Part shown: in pieces, positions 34,451 to 47,823 of the stretch
How positions within the stretch are numbered: position 1 is the stretch's first letter
How the letters are laid out: each line of letters opens with the position of its first letter
Source of the DNA: Enoplosus armatus
Lineage: Eukaryota; Chordata; Actinopteri; Centrarchiformes; Enoplosidae
Length of the DNA stretch: 64,000 nt
Direction: 5' to 3'
Assembly (NCBI RefSeq): GCF_043641665.1
Contig: NC_092186.1
Span: forward strand, 15,705,001-15,769,000
The notes under the pieces: generated by a model
What the model saw: only the letters and a program-made list of their open reading frames with translations
Database searches by the model: none
Told to the model about the DNA's origin: nothing
Made by a program: the position numbers and the translations under genes

Positions 34451-37223
34451 TACAGGACGGGAAAGAAAGGGAGTGACCTTTTCTCCAACAGCCCATCTTT
34501 ATGAGCTGATATTGTTATCAATGTATTACTCCCTGGATGGCCACTAGAGCTACAATAACGCCATTGAACCGACAGTCCATCATCATAGGACAAAGAGGGG
34601 CGCTAACACTGACATCCTATGGGGCATTGGGTTGCAACTGATTGCACTCGTAAATGAGCATGGCTCTCATAAAATCATGTGGTAACTGCTTAGCGGTGCA
34701 CAGGGTGATGGCTTTTGTTATCAACAGCTCGAGTGCCACGCAGGTTGCCTGTTTGTTGTAGCGTCCTGGCGGTCGGGTCGGGCTTTCAGATGTGAAGTTA
34801 ATCATGCATCCTTTGAAATGTGTTATTGCAACACAGACGATGAGAGGAACAGGGAAGAAGTTAAATTCTTTTTCCAATTTTTTTTTTTTGTTGCATTTAT
34901 TTCATTGTTTATTTCAATATGATAATTTTCACACATCTTTTGCTCTAATTTTATTTCTTTTAACTCTCTTCTGGGATTAGCATTTTCAAAAGAGTGGGCA
35001 GTTCTGTGCACTCATTTTTTATTAAGATTTATTCCAGCAGCTGGAAAGGACAGAGCTCTGATGGGTTTCGATCTTAGCAGGGCAGCAGCCTCCCGAGGCG
35101 GCGGACCACGTAACTATCCCTGGACACATGTTTATAGTTTTTTTATATTTGTGTCAATAAATACTCCTTAATTGTTAATGACTTGGGATGTGTGTGTGTG
35201 TGCACGGTAAAACCTTAAGGTTGCTGCAAGAACATGAAACGCTGTGTAGTAAATATATAAATAAACTAGAGACCATCTTGCGATGGGATCACACCAGCCA
35301 CAACACCTGTCAACATGGTGACATTCTGAGTACTCAGTAGTCCATGATCTTTATTACATTATTACACCAGTACTCAGTACTCATGGGTCAGACCACACCC
35401 ACATACTAACACACTGGGATACAATGATCCGCAACTCAAAACACACACTGTCATGACTGGTAACAAAAATAAGTATAAAGGAATAGCAAGGGAGTCTTCA
35501 GGACTCTGATGTTTCTTTTCTGCCCTTGGATAATTCTTGCATGAGCGTCCACCACTGTCCCCTATAGCTTGACAGTGGTTCAAGTTCTCAAATATTGATT
35601 GAGCCGTCTTGGATCAGAAGTATGGGATACGTGAATGCTCAAATTGAGTTGCATTCCTTTCTCAGATACTGGAAACCTGCACCTGCAAATAGGTTTTTCA
35701 GTTCATAGTACTCATCACTGGTGGGCCACAAATTACTAGTCCTTTTTGATGAGTCAATATTGGCTGCCTTTCTATGCCCTTAAGCAAACTTTTCAGGGTT
35801 GGGGAGTGACAGTCGGAGTCATACTTACCAAGAGATGGAGGGATTTAGATTTTTATGACGGTTAATCATCACCATGATCTACCGAACTGTGTGCCAAGCA
35901 GAAAGCTGGAACTCAGGGATCAAGCTACTTAATGTATTGATGGTATTAGTCCTGAGTCTGTTAGATTAAGTCTCTCGACGTTGCCTAAGGTTGGTTATAG
36001 TGAGTGGCACTGGCCCATTAACTTCTATTAACTTCTCTTATTAACTTCTAACTTTTTTTTGTGGTGGGGGTGTATTCAAAGCAACCCGCTAAATGACCAC
36101 ACTGCAATGAATGTGGAGTATGTTTGGACTGCAACCTTTCTTTGGGGATTCAGAAGCAAACCAGAGTTAGGACCAGAGCAGGGAAGAGACAGAGAGAAGC
36201 CTGTTATTTGGGTCAAGGAAAAACCCTCCTGAAAAAAAAAGTAAAAAAAATCAGTGAAATAATCCTTTCTACCGCAAGCTACTTAAATCATTATAGAGCT
36301 CTTTTCAGGGGCAACGTTTTACTTCCACCCTTAATGTATTCACTTTCAGTTCCTGAGCGCAGCATCCCTGTTCACTTATTGCTGCCAAGTGAAGTGAGGT
36401 GACGTGCTGACGTTATAGAACAATTTAACAAAAAGCATCGTGGGACTGTGCCAATAACCAGAAAGATAATGACACCTGTGAGGAAATTCCCCACCAATTA
36501 CGAATGGAATAATTACATTTTAAGATGCAGACTGAAAAAAATACAGACTCTGTAGCTTTCACATTTCCCCTCACGTAACCTCACGCCCTGCCAAACAACA
36601 GCATACTTTCCTTGCAGTCCGGACACTCTTGGGATTAGGGGAGGTAATTCTACAAAGACCATGCCTTGCGCTCTCCTCCTCATCCTTCACTGACTGATAC
36701 GTAAGGGAAGTGGGACCTTGACCCTCTCCTGACTTGGGGAAATTGCTGTGACCCCTCTGCGCTTTTGGGAGGAAGCCAGACCTGGCACATACAGGCCTGG
36801 GTGCTGTGGCAGCCTCTTCTGACCCGAGGACCTTTAGCTGGCCTACCCCCTTTGCCATTTATTCACACACACCCACGTAGTTCCTGCTGGATGGATTGGG
36901 TTACCCCTTAGAAGCGATGGCTGCCTCTGTTTTGCATCCTCTACCCATTTTCATCCTGGGAGCCGAGGAATGCCCCAGTCATTAACACCAACAGCCTGCC
37001 TGTATCGGCAGCTAAAAGGTCTGCATTCATGAAGGGACATCCTGGAAACCAGATGTGCTCGTGCTGTGAGAATGTGTGTGTATTTCTGCATGTGTATATG
37101 CGGTGGCTGGAATGAAATTCCCAGTGTTTAGGAGCAGCAGATCAGGCCATGTGTGTGCCTGAGCCCCCAGGGCGTGAGTGGTGCACAGGTCACCTAAGAA
37201 AAGCTGGAGCTGTGGTGGGAGCA

Positions 37224-37224
<1 letters not shown>
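34451..37224. other. Gene-free spacer
   Basis: A T-run is at 34880-34890. A small tandem repeat of ATTAACTTCT units lies at 36016-36050. A complex block is at 36400-36540 with AATAATTACATTTTAAGATG. A 95-codon minus frame at 36571-36858 is hydrophilic and moderately coding-like (starts MAKGVGQLKVLGSEEAA) but lacks splice context and is left uncalled. Confidence 0.4.

Positions 37225-37271
<47 letters not shown>
37225..37271. repeat. (CA)n microsatellite, 47 bp
   Basis: Pure CA array. The 167-codon plus frame at 37149-37652 passes through it and is not credible. Confidence 0.96.
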
Positions 37272-37274
<3 letters not shown>

Positions 37275-40200
37275 TGGGAAAACAGCTATGTGCATTTAAC
37301 ATTTCATCTGACTATTATGAACCTCCCTAAAAGGGTTGCAGACTGGATTGACCTTGCTTTGTATATTTTTTATAGTATTTGCTTTTTATTTTTCAAATAC
37401 ACATTAGAAAAAGATACAAATTCAATAAACAACAAATTAGAAAAAAAACATATTCCCCCACTTTCCCAGGAGGTATTTAGGCTTGCAGATATTTTTGGTT
37501 TCATTTGCCAAAGCTTTGAGATGTCACCCGCTGAGAAACCCACTAGAAAATATTTTCTAATGAAAACTGTTGACAGCAGGGTCTGTGGATTATATGAAGT
37601 AACGCGGACATTGTTTCTGGGAAGACATATTGTTGATGAGATTTTCAAATAGGCAATAATATTTCAACAGGGTGGCGGCAGAAGTCTAAGCAGTAAAATA
37701 TCTCAAAACCATAGCAAACAAAACCAAGACTGTCTGCATGGCTTATATCTTTCTTGTAATTTTGATGATCTAACCCTTTTTAAATTGTTGCAAATCAGCA
37801 AACACACATGCCTTTATTTTGTCTGGGTGTGAATTAAAAATCTAACACTCACAGTCTTTGGTCTACCCATCAGACCTTTTCCATTGGTCTCCCCGGGGTC
37901 TGTAATATTTATAATTTTCACCAATATGATTTCCCTAAATTTAGTCTGTGGGAGTCACAAGGTAATCTTCACTAGCTAAATATCATACCTGGGAAATACA
38001 GCTGAACGCAAGTTATTAAACACACCATAGGACGTCGTGAAATACTGTCAACAGCTCTAATTAGGGAGTTTTAATTCTCGTCTTTAATTCACTTTTCCCA
38101 CACAAATCCAAGACTGAAGGTGCCAAACACTGCCAACTAATCTTTGCCACCCACAGAAAAACAACACCGCTGCCAGAACTAAAACAAAATGAAAATACAT
38201 TGAATACGTTTCAGAGTCAATTATTTTCTTCCAGTGAGAGCCCTGCTAACACTGGGCAGAACTGTCCCATTTTGAAGTGGCAATCCATTTTGGCTAAGTG
38301 ATGTCATGCAGCCTGTCATGTTAGTCTGTGTGAAGCAGTGGGCCTATTCCTCATCTCAGCGACCGCTCGCTCGTGGTGGGGACAAGCGACATTTCTTTCT
38401 CATTGGAAGGAAAACGGGGCCAGAAACTGCGCTGGCAGCCAAACCGAAACTGTGCCCAGAGCTACACTAAACCAAGGACGCCAGCCAGTCTTTGTTTATT
38501 TATTTTTTTCTCTTTCTTTTTTAAAATGTTTTTTTTTAGTAACACTAAAAGCGCTGTGTATATGTGCTCCCATATTACAGGGGTTATTTCACTTTTTGAG
38601 TTGCTCTTATTAGTTTTTAAGCTGGCCACGTGTTCACGGCAACCGGGCAGTCATTTCCACTAGACACCACAAAAACAGTAGCATTGGGTTTGGTTGGGGA
38701 ATAGCAAGCCCCTTAGCCCATTTAAGTCGGTACAGTCACATATCTATTCCCTCTATTCCAATTTTCATGACCTGAACGCAGAAATCCTTACGCCAGAGAC
38801 AGCTTCATTATTAGCGTGCCTTGCACAGAGCTCAATGGCAGGATATTGCATAGAAAAGCATTTAACAGCCAGGCAATTTGAGTTGGGCAGCTGGGCATGC
38901 AGGAATTGTAATTTTAATTCCCCTCTCAATTCCCACGTCCCTGTACAGTGGGCTGTTGTTCTTCTCAAACGAGTTTGAGGTAACATTTCTTTGAAAACGC
39001 TCTGTGTGCTGAAACTGTGGGATACAGAGAAGCAGTGGATGTAATTTCACATATAGCATTTTGCTCAAATTATAAACCACTTGTGGCATTCCTGATTCCC
39101 AATCTACACACATTCTCGCATGCCTCCTACAAAACTGTCAAACCTATCACACATGGACTGCAAGAATAGAGAAAAAGAAATACTAAACAAATACCTGCAG
39201 AGCGTTTTTTTTGCTTTGTACACAAAATAATTACCTGGCATCAAAGCCACCGTTGCATGGTAGAATTTACCACAGTATACCATAATCTAAGAAGTCCAGA
39301 GCAAGCATTACCAAAAATGGTAAGCGTTTTGGGGTTTTTTCTCGAGTATAATTCAAATACATGATTGCTTCTGCTTCCATCACCACATTTGTGGAGTAAA
39401 ATGCCTCCCTGTTATCCGCCATCTAAATGGCCATTAGCTGGACTAACCCAATTAGCGGAACAAGATCTAACACAGCCTCCCATTGTCCTTCCATCACAGG
39501 AAACAGTAGAGGTTTGCTGCTTTCTGATCAAATGTATGGTGGTTAATAACTGTGCTCTCACTATGTTGACAGGCTGTAACCACTCCAAAATTCAGCCCCA
39601 CATTGGCGCTACACGTATTTGTCTGTATAACTGACACTTGAATGAATAAATTGGGCAATAGCTCCATCACCAACCTGACTACCTATACCCAAATTTTTTC
39701 CCAAACGAACAATAGGAGTGAGATGCTGTCAGGCCCACGTTCCCTCCTTGACATGCCACATCTGTGCATCGGGAATAATGACCAGGCTAAAAATATTGCA
39801 AATTGCTTAAAGGTCATTTTAATTATACGGATGGGCTGTCGAGCAGTCACGCTTGACAGGAAATAGAAACAAATGATGTAATGGCTGAATGAAGTGCCGT
39901 CCGCGATAACTTGGTGTGTACCATCACAAGAAGCTCCTGTATGAGATGGTAAAGTATGGAAAATCTATGAGAAATATATTAATAAATGAATACATTTCTG
40001 ATCTACAGCCATGTGTAAGATTTTTTTTTCTCAAACTTGCTCTGGAAAAAAAAAAGAAAACGCCAAAAGTTCTGACAGAGTTAGAGTTGTTAAAATCTGA
40101 GGCAAGTGGCTGAAATGGATTAAATGCACAGCGGGAGAGCATGTCTGTGTATGTGGGTCATTTTCTTGGCCTCAAACATGTTTTATTTACAGTTCTCTCT

Positions 40201-41164
40201 ACTCCCAACATTTGTTTGCTGTAGACATTACGCTGTGAGAGACATTTTTTTCCACAAGTGAGAATACATGAGTTTATAAACATAACTTAAAGGCACAGTG
40301 GTCATGCCATGTGTTTCTAAAGACAGGAGGTTGAATTGCATTAAAATGTGTAGAGCTACGGTAAATCCCAATAAAAAAAATAAATCACTTCCACTATGGT
40401 ACGAATAGATAGCGAGGAAATCCCCTGGCTGAAATAAAAGGAGAATAGACCAGAAAAAAAAACCCAGAGCAACACAGCCAGACTGAGAGAAACAGATGAA
40501 CAGAAAGAACAGAAGGACGAGAGAAAGAGAAAGAAAAGCTCTCTCTGACTGTGAGGTGTATTTAAATTATCCCCATTTGAAAAAAAAGAAAAGTTCCAGG
40601 CGCTTATCAAGCCATAAATCTCTGGCCCAGGAATTAAAAAAAGTAAAAACGAAATAACAAACACCAAACGTCATGCTGCTTTGAATGTCTGCCGTCTTTC
40701 CCCCACACCGCAGGAGTTCAAAAGAATAATAACTTTGCCCTCACTCATCACCGCCCAGAGAAGCGTTAGGGCAGCTCGTAATATTGTTTTTTCTTCTTCT
40801 TTTTTTTTTTTTAATTAGTAACTCTAATCTGATCATTAAGGGCAGCGAAAATCAGCAAAGCTATAGTACAACTGTGAACCAGGCTAGTAATTGAAGTGAC
40901 AGCGGTGTCGTAGTTAGAAAACTCACATCTGTCTGATGACACTTTCTGCCATCTCTACCAGATTACGTGCTGTGACCAGAAGGCAAAAGGGGACTTTAAT
41001 TGAGAAACATTGTGTGAGAGGGAAAATAAAAATGTGGCAAAGACACAGTGCATGAAAGTTTTCAGGATCAATATGTTGTGTTCTAAATACAGTATGTGTT
41101 TTAGTTCAGCTGCAGGAGCAAAAAGCTTGAAAACACGCTAATATTCAGGGGGAAAAGGTTAAAC
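37272..41164. other. Gene-free stretch rich in homeodomain-type motifs
   Basis: No gene supported. Candidate regulatory blocks lie at 38020-38110 (TAATTAG at 38058-38064 plus two TTTAATTC), 38690-38960, 39400-39620, 39720-39870 and 40670-40770. They are repeat-free and of balanced composition, unlike the A/T-run spacer between them. Confidence 0.4.
39720..39870. promoter_or_regulatory. Candidate enhancer: POU, nuclear-receptor and homeodomain motifs
   Basis: Within 30 bp lie ATTGCAAATTGC (octamer-like), AAAGGTCA (nuclear-receptor half-site, 39809-39816) and TTTTAATTA (homeodomain core). The surrounding 150 bp is complex and repeat-free. Inference only, as no alignment is available. Confidence 0.3.
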
Positions 41165-41213
41165 CCTCTGCCCTCAGCTGGCTGTAACAAATACAGCCAG
41201 CTGAGGGCAGAGG
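41165..41213. repeat. Perfect 22-bp hairpin (snap-back inverted repeat)
   Basis: Left arm 41165-41186 (CCTCTGCCCTCAGCTGGCTG then TA) is followed by a 5-base loop ACAAA (41187-41191) and an exact reverse-complement arm 41192-41213. There is no mismatch and pairing stops abruptly at both outer edges. A replication template-switch (fold-back) mutation is the simplest origin. A miRNA-like precursor is less likely because the loop and stem are short. Confidence 0.95.
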
Positions 41214-42344
41214 CATGCTTAGAAGTACGAGGTAAAAAAAAAAAAACAGCCAGGAAAAAAAAGCTAAAAACCAAAAAGAAGGTAGCGTCCAGCTACAGAA
41301 GGTTAAGAGACAGTGAGAGCGATAGCCAGAAGGGAAGAGCATGGAGGGTGTATGGAGGTAAAGCGGTGGAGTGGTACTGTAAGGCCGCTGATGGAGAACA
41401 GATGGAAGGAGCAGGGGGTTGTGATTAGTGCTACATGGGGACTAGGCCTCTGCAGTGCTTAGTGTCTAGTGGTGGTTGGCCCTGAGGCGCCGTCCTCAGC
41501 ACTCATTCCCCTCCCATGGTACTACCGTCACTGGCCAGAGAATCCCAGCATGCCTGCCTGCTCTTCCATCCACTCAGCGCTGTGCAACACCGAGACCATT
41601 TCTCAACATTCTCGTTCTGGCATAAACAAGAAGTCCCGTTGGCATGAAAAGTGTCCCTGAAGGAATTACACGGTTGGTCTCATCGTTTACATCTCTTCCA
41701 TGCTGGATGAGTCTGAAATTTACTCGGAGATCGGGTTTATTATGTTGCTGCACGTTTGTCACATTATTACCACCGATATTGCCTTTGTTTCGCATTTGTA
41801 TTTATTTATTTTATTATTATGATTTCTTCTTTCCACACCCGATCCAGCGCTGACCCCCCTGGCAGCTTCAATTCAACCATCACTCAGCGCAGCACAATTT
41901 CAGCCAGAGCCTCAGCCGGCCGAATTAGGGTAACTTGAGCTGCTCCAGATTGTAATCAAAGCGAAAATAATGAGTGCAGGACAAAGGCCGGCGCTATTAC
42001 TCTAGCTGGCTTAACATTTCTCTCCCTTCGTTTTTTTTCCTTCCTCTGTTTTGCTCTCTTTCTGTCTGCTTCTCCTCCCTCAGAGTCCAGAGAAACACAA
42101 ACAAACAGCAGAACTGAGGGGGACAAAAGAAAGAGGATGGAGCAAGCAAGGCTGATAGCGAAAAGAATAAGACAGAAAGAGAGTCAGGGCTACAGAGAGA
42201 AAGGCAGAGAGTGGGGCAGCGGGCCTGTACTAGCCTCCTCAGCCGGGGACTTGCAAATGAACTAATCACCTGAGGGGATTCTTCTCAGCTTACTTAAACA
42301 ACCAGTAAGTTAAACACACATGCTTCACAGCCATCACGGCATAG

Positions 42345-42345
<1 letters not shown>
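41214..42345. other. Spacer with candidate regulatory block at 41870-41990
   Basis: A-runs occur at 41233-41245. The block 41870-41990 contains CCGAATTAGGG, ATCAAAG (41955-41961, TCF/LEF-type) and GACAAAGG. Homopolymer-rich purine/pyrimidine tracts lie at 42020-42210. No gene. Confidence 0.35.

Positions 42346-42401
<56 letters not shown>
42346..42401. repeat. (GT)n microsatellite, 56 bp
   Basis: Pure GT array. Minus-strand histidine/threonine frames across it are artefacts. Confidence 0.97.
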
Positions 42402-42404
<3 letters not shown>

Positions 42405-45400
42405 CCATGTGTCCTCATGGGTAAGTGAGCATTTGTGACCTGCTGCCCAACTGACTGAGGCAAGCAGCAGGCCGTCAAAATAAGAAGGCATCTGTTCCAG
42501 CAGATCCTGGCAGAGGCAGAGATGAACTGGGAGGGAAGCCGGAGCCAGGGATGAGATCAGTGTACGGTGGCCCCCATTTGAGGTTTTCTGATTGTTTTTC
42601 TTTGCAATAATACAGGGAAACTAAATGATATGTGACTGCAATTTGTAAAGAAAACATGGGGCCTGCTGCAAATTAGGCATGCTGCACTACTTCCACCTCT
42701 TTGCCATGTAAATATAAGTGGCTTTGGGTTGTGACAAGGAGACAGAAAAGGCAAACAGGGTAAAATAGAGCAAAGAAAACAAAACTGAAGCATTGCACCT
42801 ATTTTTTGGCTTTCTGTTTATGCTTGTCTTCGATTCTTTCTACTTCAAATTTAACGGTGCTTCGAACTATCTCTTTTCCTTTGTACTGTTAGCTACATCA
42901 ATAGAATTGCAGAAGTAATTGAAAAACTAAAAAGAATAAAAACAATTTAAGCAGCCAAAATGTTGCTATTGCAGTCCTATCATACATAGAAAAATCAATG
43001 TCACCTACCAGTTCTGCCATCTTATCTGCATTGTAGCATTTTGTACACAAGCTGGCAAAACATCACGTCTGAATTCTTCCACTCCCTCTCTGCAGCCCTC
43101 TGGTCTTCTCAGAGCTACAGTCTGACAATACCGTGGTACAGGCACAGAGGCAGCTGCACAACCAACATAAGAAATTCTGTAAATTTCACACTCTGCTGCC
43201 TGCCAAAAAAACCCTGGGCCCAGATTTGGTGATTTGGCCTCTCGAGTCTCATTCCAATCTTCCCCCCTGCCTGCCACCAGCAGAGGACCCTGTTCCTGCT
43301 GCATCCCTGTTTGGATGCAGCTCCCAGAAAACATCTTGAAGTCACCTGCTCCAGGGTCCTTCAAACAAGTCGGAGCAACCTCAGATCCGTGGTACTGTGC
43401 AATCTGCATTATGCTCAGAGAAGCAACGAGGAAACCAATTACAAGACATGACTAAAGAGAAATGGAAGTAAAAAAAAAAAAGAGATTGAGAAAAGAAAAA
43501 CAATCAAAGCAACCTTGAATTTAAAGCCAAAATGAGGAAATATTCTTTATCATAATATATACAAGATCTATTATTGTACAGGGCCCTATCTAAGAGACTC
43601 CAGTGCCTGATGAGCGATCCTCTGCTGGACTGCCAAGCTGCATTTTCTTGCTTTTTGCTTCTTGTGATGACATCTCTCTACTAGAGAAATCCTGAAAGTG
43701 TTTTTGCCAAGAAAAACACAGGACTTTAATTCTACACTTTAATTCTATCTGGCCAGCATTTACTTTAGAGATGAGCTGTGGGTTGCTGACACTATCAGGG
43801 GATTGTTATGCATTTTGATGCTCTAACGCCTAGAGGGGGCAGAGGAAATGTATTGATGGGAAATAGAGGTCCTGAGTCAAGCAATTTGTAAGTCCTTCTC
43901 TTTCCCATATGGGAAAAAAAGTTAAGTGAATTCAAAATAAGCACTGTGGTGCGCAGAGTTTCCAGCTGGGGAGTGTTTTCAAATGCTTGTGTTGGATATG
44001 TAGAATATATATTAACTGCATTAAGTGTAATGAAAAATTCATAAAACAGCAATATGATTGTTTTGGGATTTAATGTTATTGGGGGCGATTAAATGAGTGA
44101 ATACAACAAGTCATAAAATAATTAGTGTGTCAATGAGTGTGTGGTGTTGAAGAAAGAAAAATAAAAACAAAAAGGAATGGACATTCAAGGGGCGAAAAAA
44201 GATTCACAGCTCTTGTGTGTGCATTTGTGTGCACAGTATATTTTTTGCATCCCCCCTTTTTTTCTATCCACCACTGAAGTGAAGTAAATACAAAGTTTTT
44301 CCAAACCTAGCTTCAAGACTATTTGCCTTTTTTACAGCATAAGCATTTTCCTACAGTACAATTTTCAAGCACAAGAAAACCACTAAACATGGCATTCCAC
44401 AATTGAATTACTTCTCTATTTCCTAGTCTTTGGGGAGTTAATAGCTAGTTACATGTAACTGTTACATGTTATGTGACATATTTATTGTGCCACTGGCTGC
44501 ACAACTGCAAAAACACACATCAGTGCTTTAAACCTGGATAGTTGCCAAGCCATGGGTACAACACTGTAAATCAAAGGTGAATTAAAATTTCTCCTCAACC
44601 AAAAAATAATTTTAAAGGCTCAAAAAGGGCAATCTAAGCTAAACTGAGCTGCTTTAAAAAATCATATTTTAAGGATATTTGAAAATATAAAAGGTAAGAT
44701 AATATTTTAAATAGCTGCTACCTACAGTGTTGCCACCCTGAAAGACAAATGGGCATTGTTGTTTTTGTTGGTCAATTCACAATCCTTCCTGGTTTCATTT
44801 GGATGACGGCAGCATCTTGTAAGGGCAGCCTGTGGGCTTCAATCAGGAGCTGGATTTGTTTTGCAGCATCCCAGTAATTAACTGATTGATAATTTCTGGG
44901 TTGGTTCCCCTTAATTACGGGGCTGATTGTAAATGAACATGGTGATCCAGTGAATTGGAAGCGACCTACACAACGTGGAACACCTCTTCCAGATTTCTGC
45001 CATGTCTGGTCACCGCCCACACTCTGTTGTGGCTGCCCAGATGACGTGGTAGAAACCTTCCTCTGCCTGGCCTCTTTTACCACACTTATATTATCCTCTT
45101 AGAGATACAGGACAAGCTCCAATGTATTTTGCCGTCTAAACTTTATGTTTAATTTACATTTTTAAAATTCTAATTTGATTTATGTAATAAGTAACATTAT
45201 CAATATATCCTAAACTATGTATGTAACTAATGTTTTACAGACAGGCATTGTTGTACGAAAGGACGGAGAATAATAATAATAATCCAGATTTCTAACCCAG
45301 TAAATCACTGTACAGGCACAACCTGTGATGGAGTGACATTGTTTCAACAGGGGGGGCCACCATGCTGTCATGAACTGGGGCTTTAATAAGACAACATGAC

Positions 45401-47823
45401 ATTCTGTTTAACAGGTAAACGTACACAGCAGTGTTTTTTTTCAGCCCGTTTAGAGAGAGATCAATATTCAGCAGGTTGACGAAACAGATTCAGGCACAAC
45501 CTTAGTGCCGTCTCACCTTTGTGTGATTGGAAAGGAGCACTTGTCTGTACTGCATCTAACGTGTTTGGCAAAATTGTTTTCATGGCCAACACTGAAATGT
45601 GGAAAAAAAAAATCACAAGCAAGCAATATTATATATAATCAATGTAATATTTTCATGTTAAATTTCCTTAAAGATGCTGATTTTCCAGGAGGCAAAACAT
45701 TAGCACTTCATGTGACAGCTCAGAAAACAATTATCCTGTGTCATGGTAGAACATGTTTTTATATTTTAAGTGCTTTACATTATAGTCTAACTTGGCATGT
45801 TTAAGGAGTAGCGGGACTACAAGTGATATACATCGGCAAAATGGTCCGATGAGATGGCAGGTTGTATATGAGCCAGACAGATGATTGAAGTTCAAGAGTC
45901 ACTCTGCCATGTGGAGGAGTGTTCTGCAGCAGCTGCAATCAATGCCTTTATGGCGTCCATTACTCGCAGCGGATGGGGAAAGTGGAACCTCCTCATTATG
46001 GCTGCTTGACGGGGATCAAGGCCAGTAAAACCTCCACAACCTCTGAGCTACCCATGACCCAGCTGCTCACCTTCCAGTGACATCAACATTACGACAAGGG
46101 GGACAGATGAGGCAGACAAAACAAACAAAAACAAAGATGGCATTCTCTACACACTCTTCTCTGAGTGTTTGCTCTTAATTCCCATACATGAGAAGCAGTT
46201 GTAAAGCATCTGTGTTTGTAATAGCTGGTAATAGAAATATCAATTTCAGCACTTGTGGTACTTCTGAGGTATGGGGCTTCTTTTGTCTGGGGATTGCTCC
46301 TTGGCAAAGAACCGGTGAGCTATGCTATGCAGCATTTTCTCGTCTCTTTATTTCAACATCTCCTGGAAAGGTACGTGGAAAAACTTTTGATAAACGGAGC
46401 TGAGGGGGAAAAAAGATTAAAATTCAGACCAGGATAGTGTACAGTGAAGCATATGTCTGCAATTCAGTTTTAAGTCCGGATGAAGTCACAATGGAGTTTT
46501 GTTTACTGTATCATCAACATTGGAGCATGCTTTGGCAGCGCTTGCAGAATTGCAGAACGATCACATAATTTGTTTGCATGTGAAAGTGTTTTCCTGTATC
46601 CGAGCAGAGGGAAATTTTCCAAATGACTCATTGTTTATTGTCTGAAATAATGAGTCAAGAGTTAAAGAAGATTTCAGGCAACCTATATATGCTTTATCTT
46701 TGAAGATGCAACGGTTGAGTTGAATGGAGCGAGCATGTTGCGGTAATAGAGTTTGCATGAGAGCCCCAAATGCCAAAAATGTAAGAAATTTTGAAGTTGA
46801 AAAGCTCTTTCAGGCAGCACAGCAGGGAAAAAAAATACATTTACTGTAAACCTGTATCTCCTTGAGCTGCTGCCTTAATCTAAAAAAAAAAAAACAACAA
46901 AAAAAAAAACTTCCACTGCCTCTCTATTCTACGAGAGACCAAGGAGCCATCCATCACTATTTTCCACAGTGCTTTACCGCCCAAACTGCTCTCTCAACAT
47001 AGAAATGAGTACTGTGGGGATGGGCAGAGGTTTTTGGCCTCTGAAACACTGTACACAGTGAGGTATACTAAACATCCATTACCGCATTGTTCTCAGCTGA
47101 ATGGAAGCAAAGTGCAGATATTGTTTTTATTTAGGAAATAGAGATTTATGTGGGATTTTTTTCAGACTAAAGATATAAAAAACACATTTAAAATAATCTG
47201 TTTACTTAATTGTGTTAATAATGTGTAATAATCTTTGTATAATTCTATATATTCACAATTATTGGTCATGTGAAATTAGTAAAATACACTCTGTACATGA
47301 CTATATGGACAACAGCAATGATCTGTCAGTTGGAAATTGTGTGATTTATTCAAACCACTCCATGTGAAACAAAATGGATGAGATTTGATTTGAATGATAA
47401 AAGAGTGCAAATAAAACAAAACCAACAAACCCCCCAAAAATCCCTTAATTTTGTATTCATAACATCAAATCCGACCAAACCCTCATAGGTTAAGTCTCGG
47501 TCAACATGCTCTCCTTTCAGCGTTAACAGAATCAACAGTAAATTATACATGAGAAGCAAGCTTCTACCTAACCCATTAAAAAACATCCTAACCTGCAGGT
47601 CAGGCGGCAGACAGCAATAACAGAATCTACCATCGCACCTTTCCTCGTCATGTCAACTGAGATAATAAGGGCCTCGGCTGGGGGCATGACACGAACACAT
47701 TCTGATACTGCAGCGGAACAAAAGTGGGGCCACTGAGCGTCCCTGTCAAGTGCCAAAGAATAGAAATACAGTCGTTGAATAGCCATGCAGCCAAATCCAG
47801 CATCTCAGACAATAGGTGCGGTG
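42402..47823. other. Gene-free stretch with candidate regulatory blocks
   Basis: Open frames on both strands at 43005-43455 (up to 134 codons) lack splice context. 44450-44463 is a perfect 14-bp palindrome AGTTACATGTAACT. A block at 44795-45060 has AGTAATTAACTGATTGATAA (TGATTGAT at 44883-44890 is PBX/HOX-like) and CTTAATTACGG. 45890-46050 is complex. Adenine-rich tracts with CAACAA lie at 46881-46910. Confidence 0.4.

Noticed and set aside
33970..34593. 207-codon minus-strand frame, serine/leucine/proline-rich
   Set aside because: It translates a polypurine/polypyrimidine simple tract and has no domain or splice sites.
36571..36858. 95-codon minus-strand frame, moderately protein-like
   Set aside because: Composition is suggestive, but no acceptor, donor or homology can be shown from the sequence.
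37149..37652. 167-codon plus-strand frame
   Set aside because: It passes through a (CA)n microsatellite and then AT-rich DNA with no coding signature.
41165..41213. Rho-independent terminator or microRNA precursor
   Set aside because: This is vertebrate DNA, so a bacterial terminator is irrelevant. The 22-bp stem with a 5-base loop is shorter than a usual pre-miRNA.
43005..43455. Overlapping frames of up to 134 codons on both strands
   Set aside because: Both strands are open and neither shows splice signals, so direction and coding status cannot be supported.
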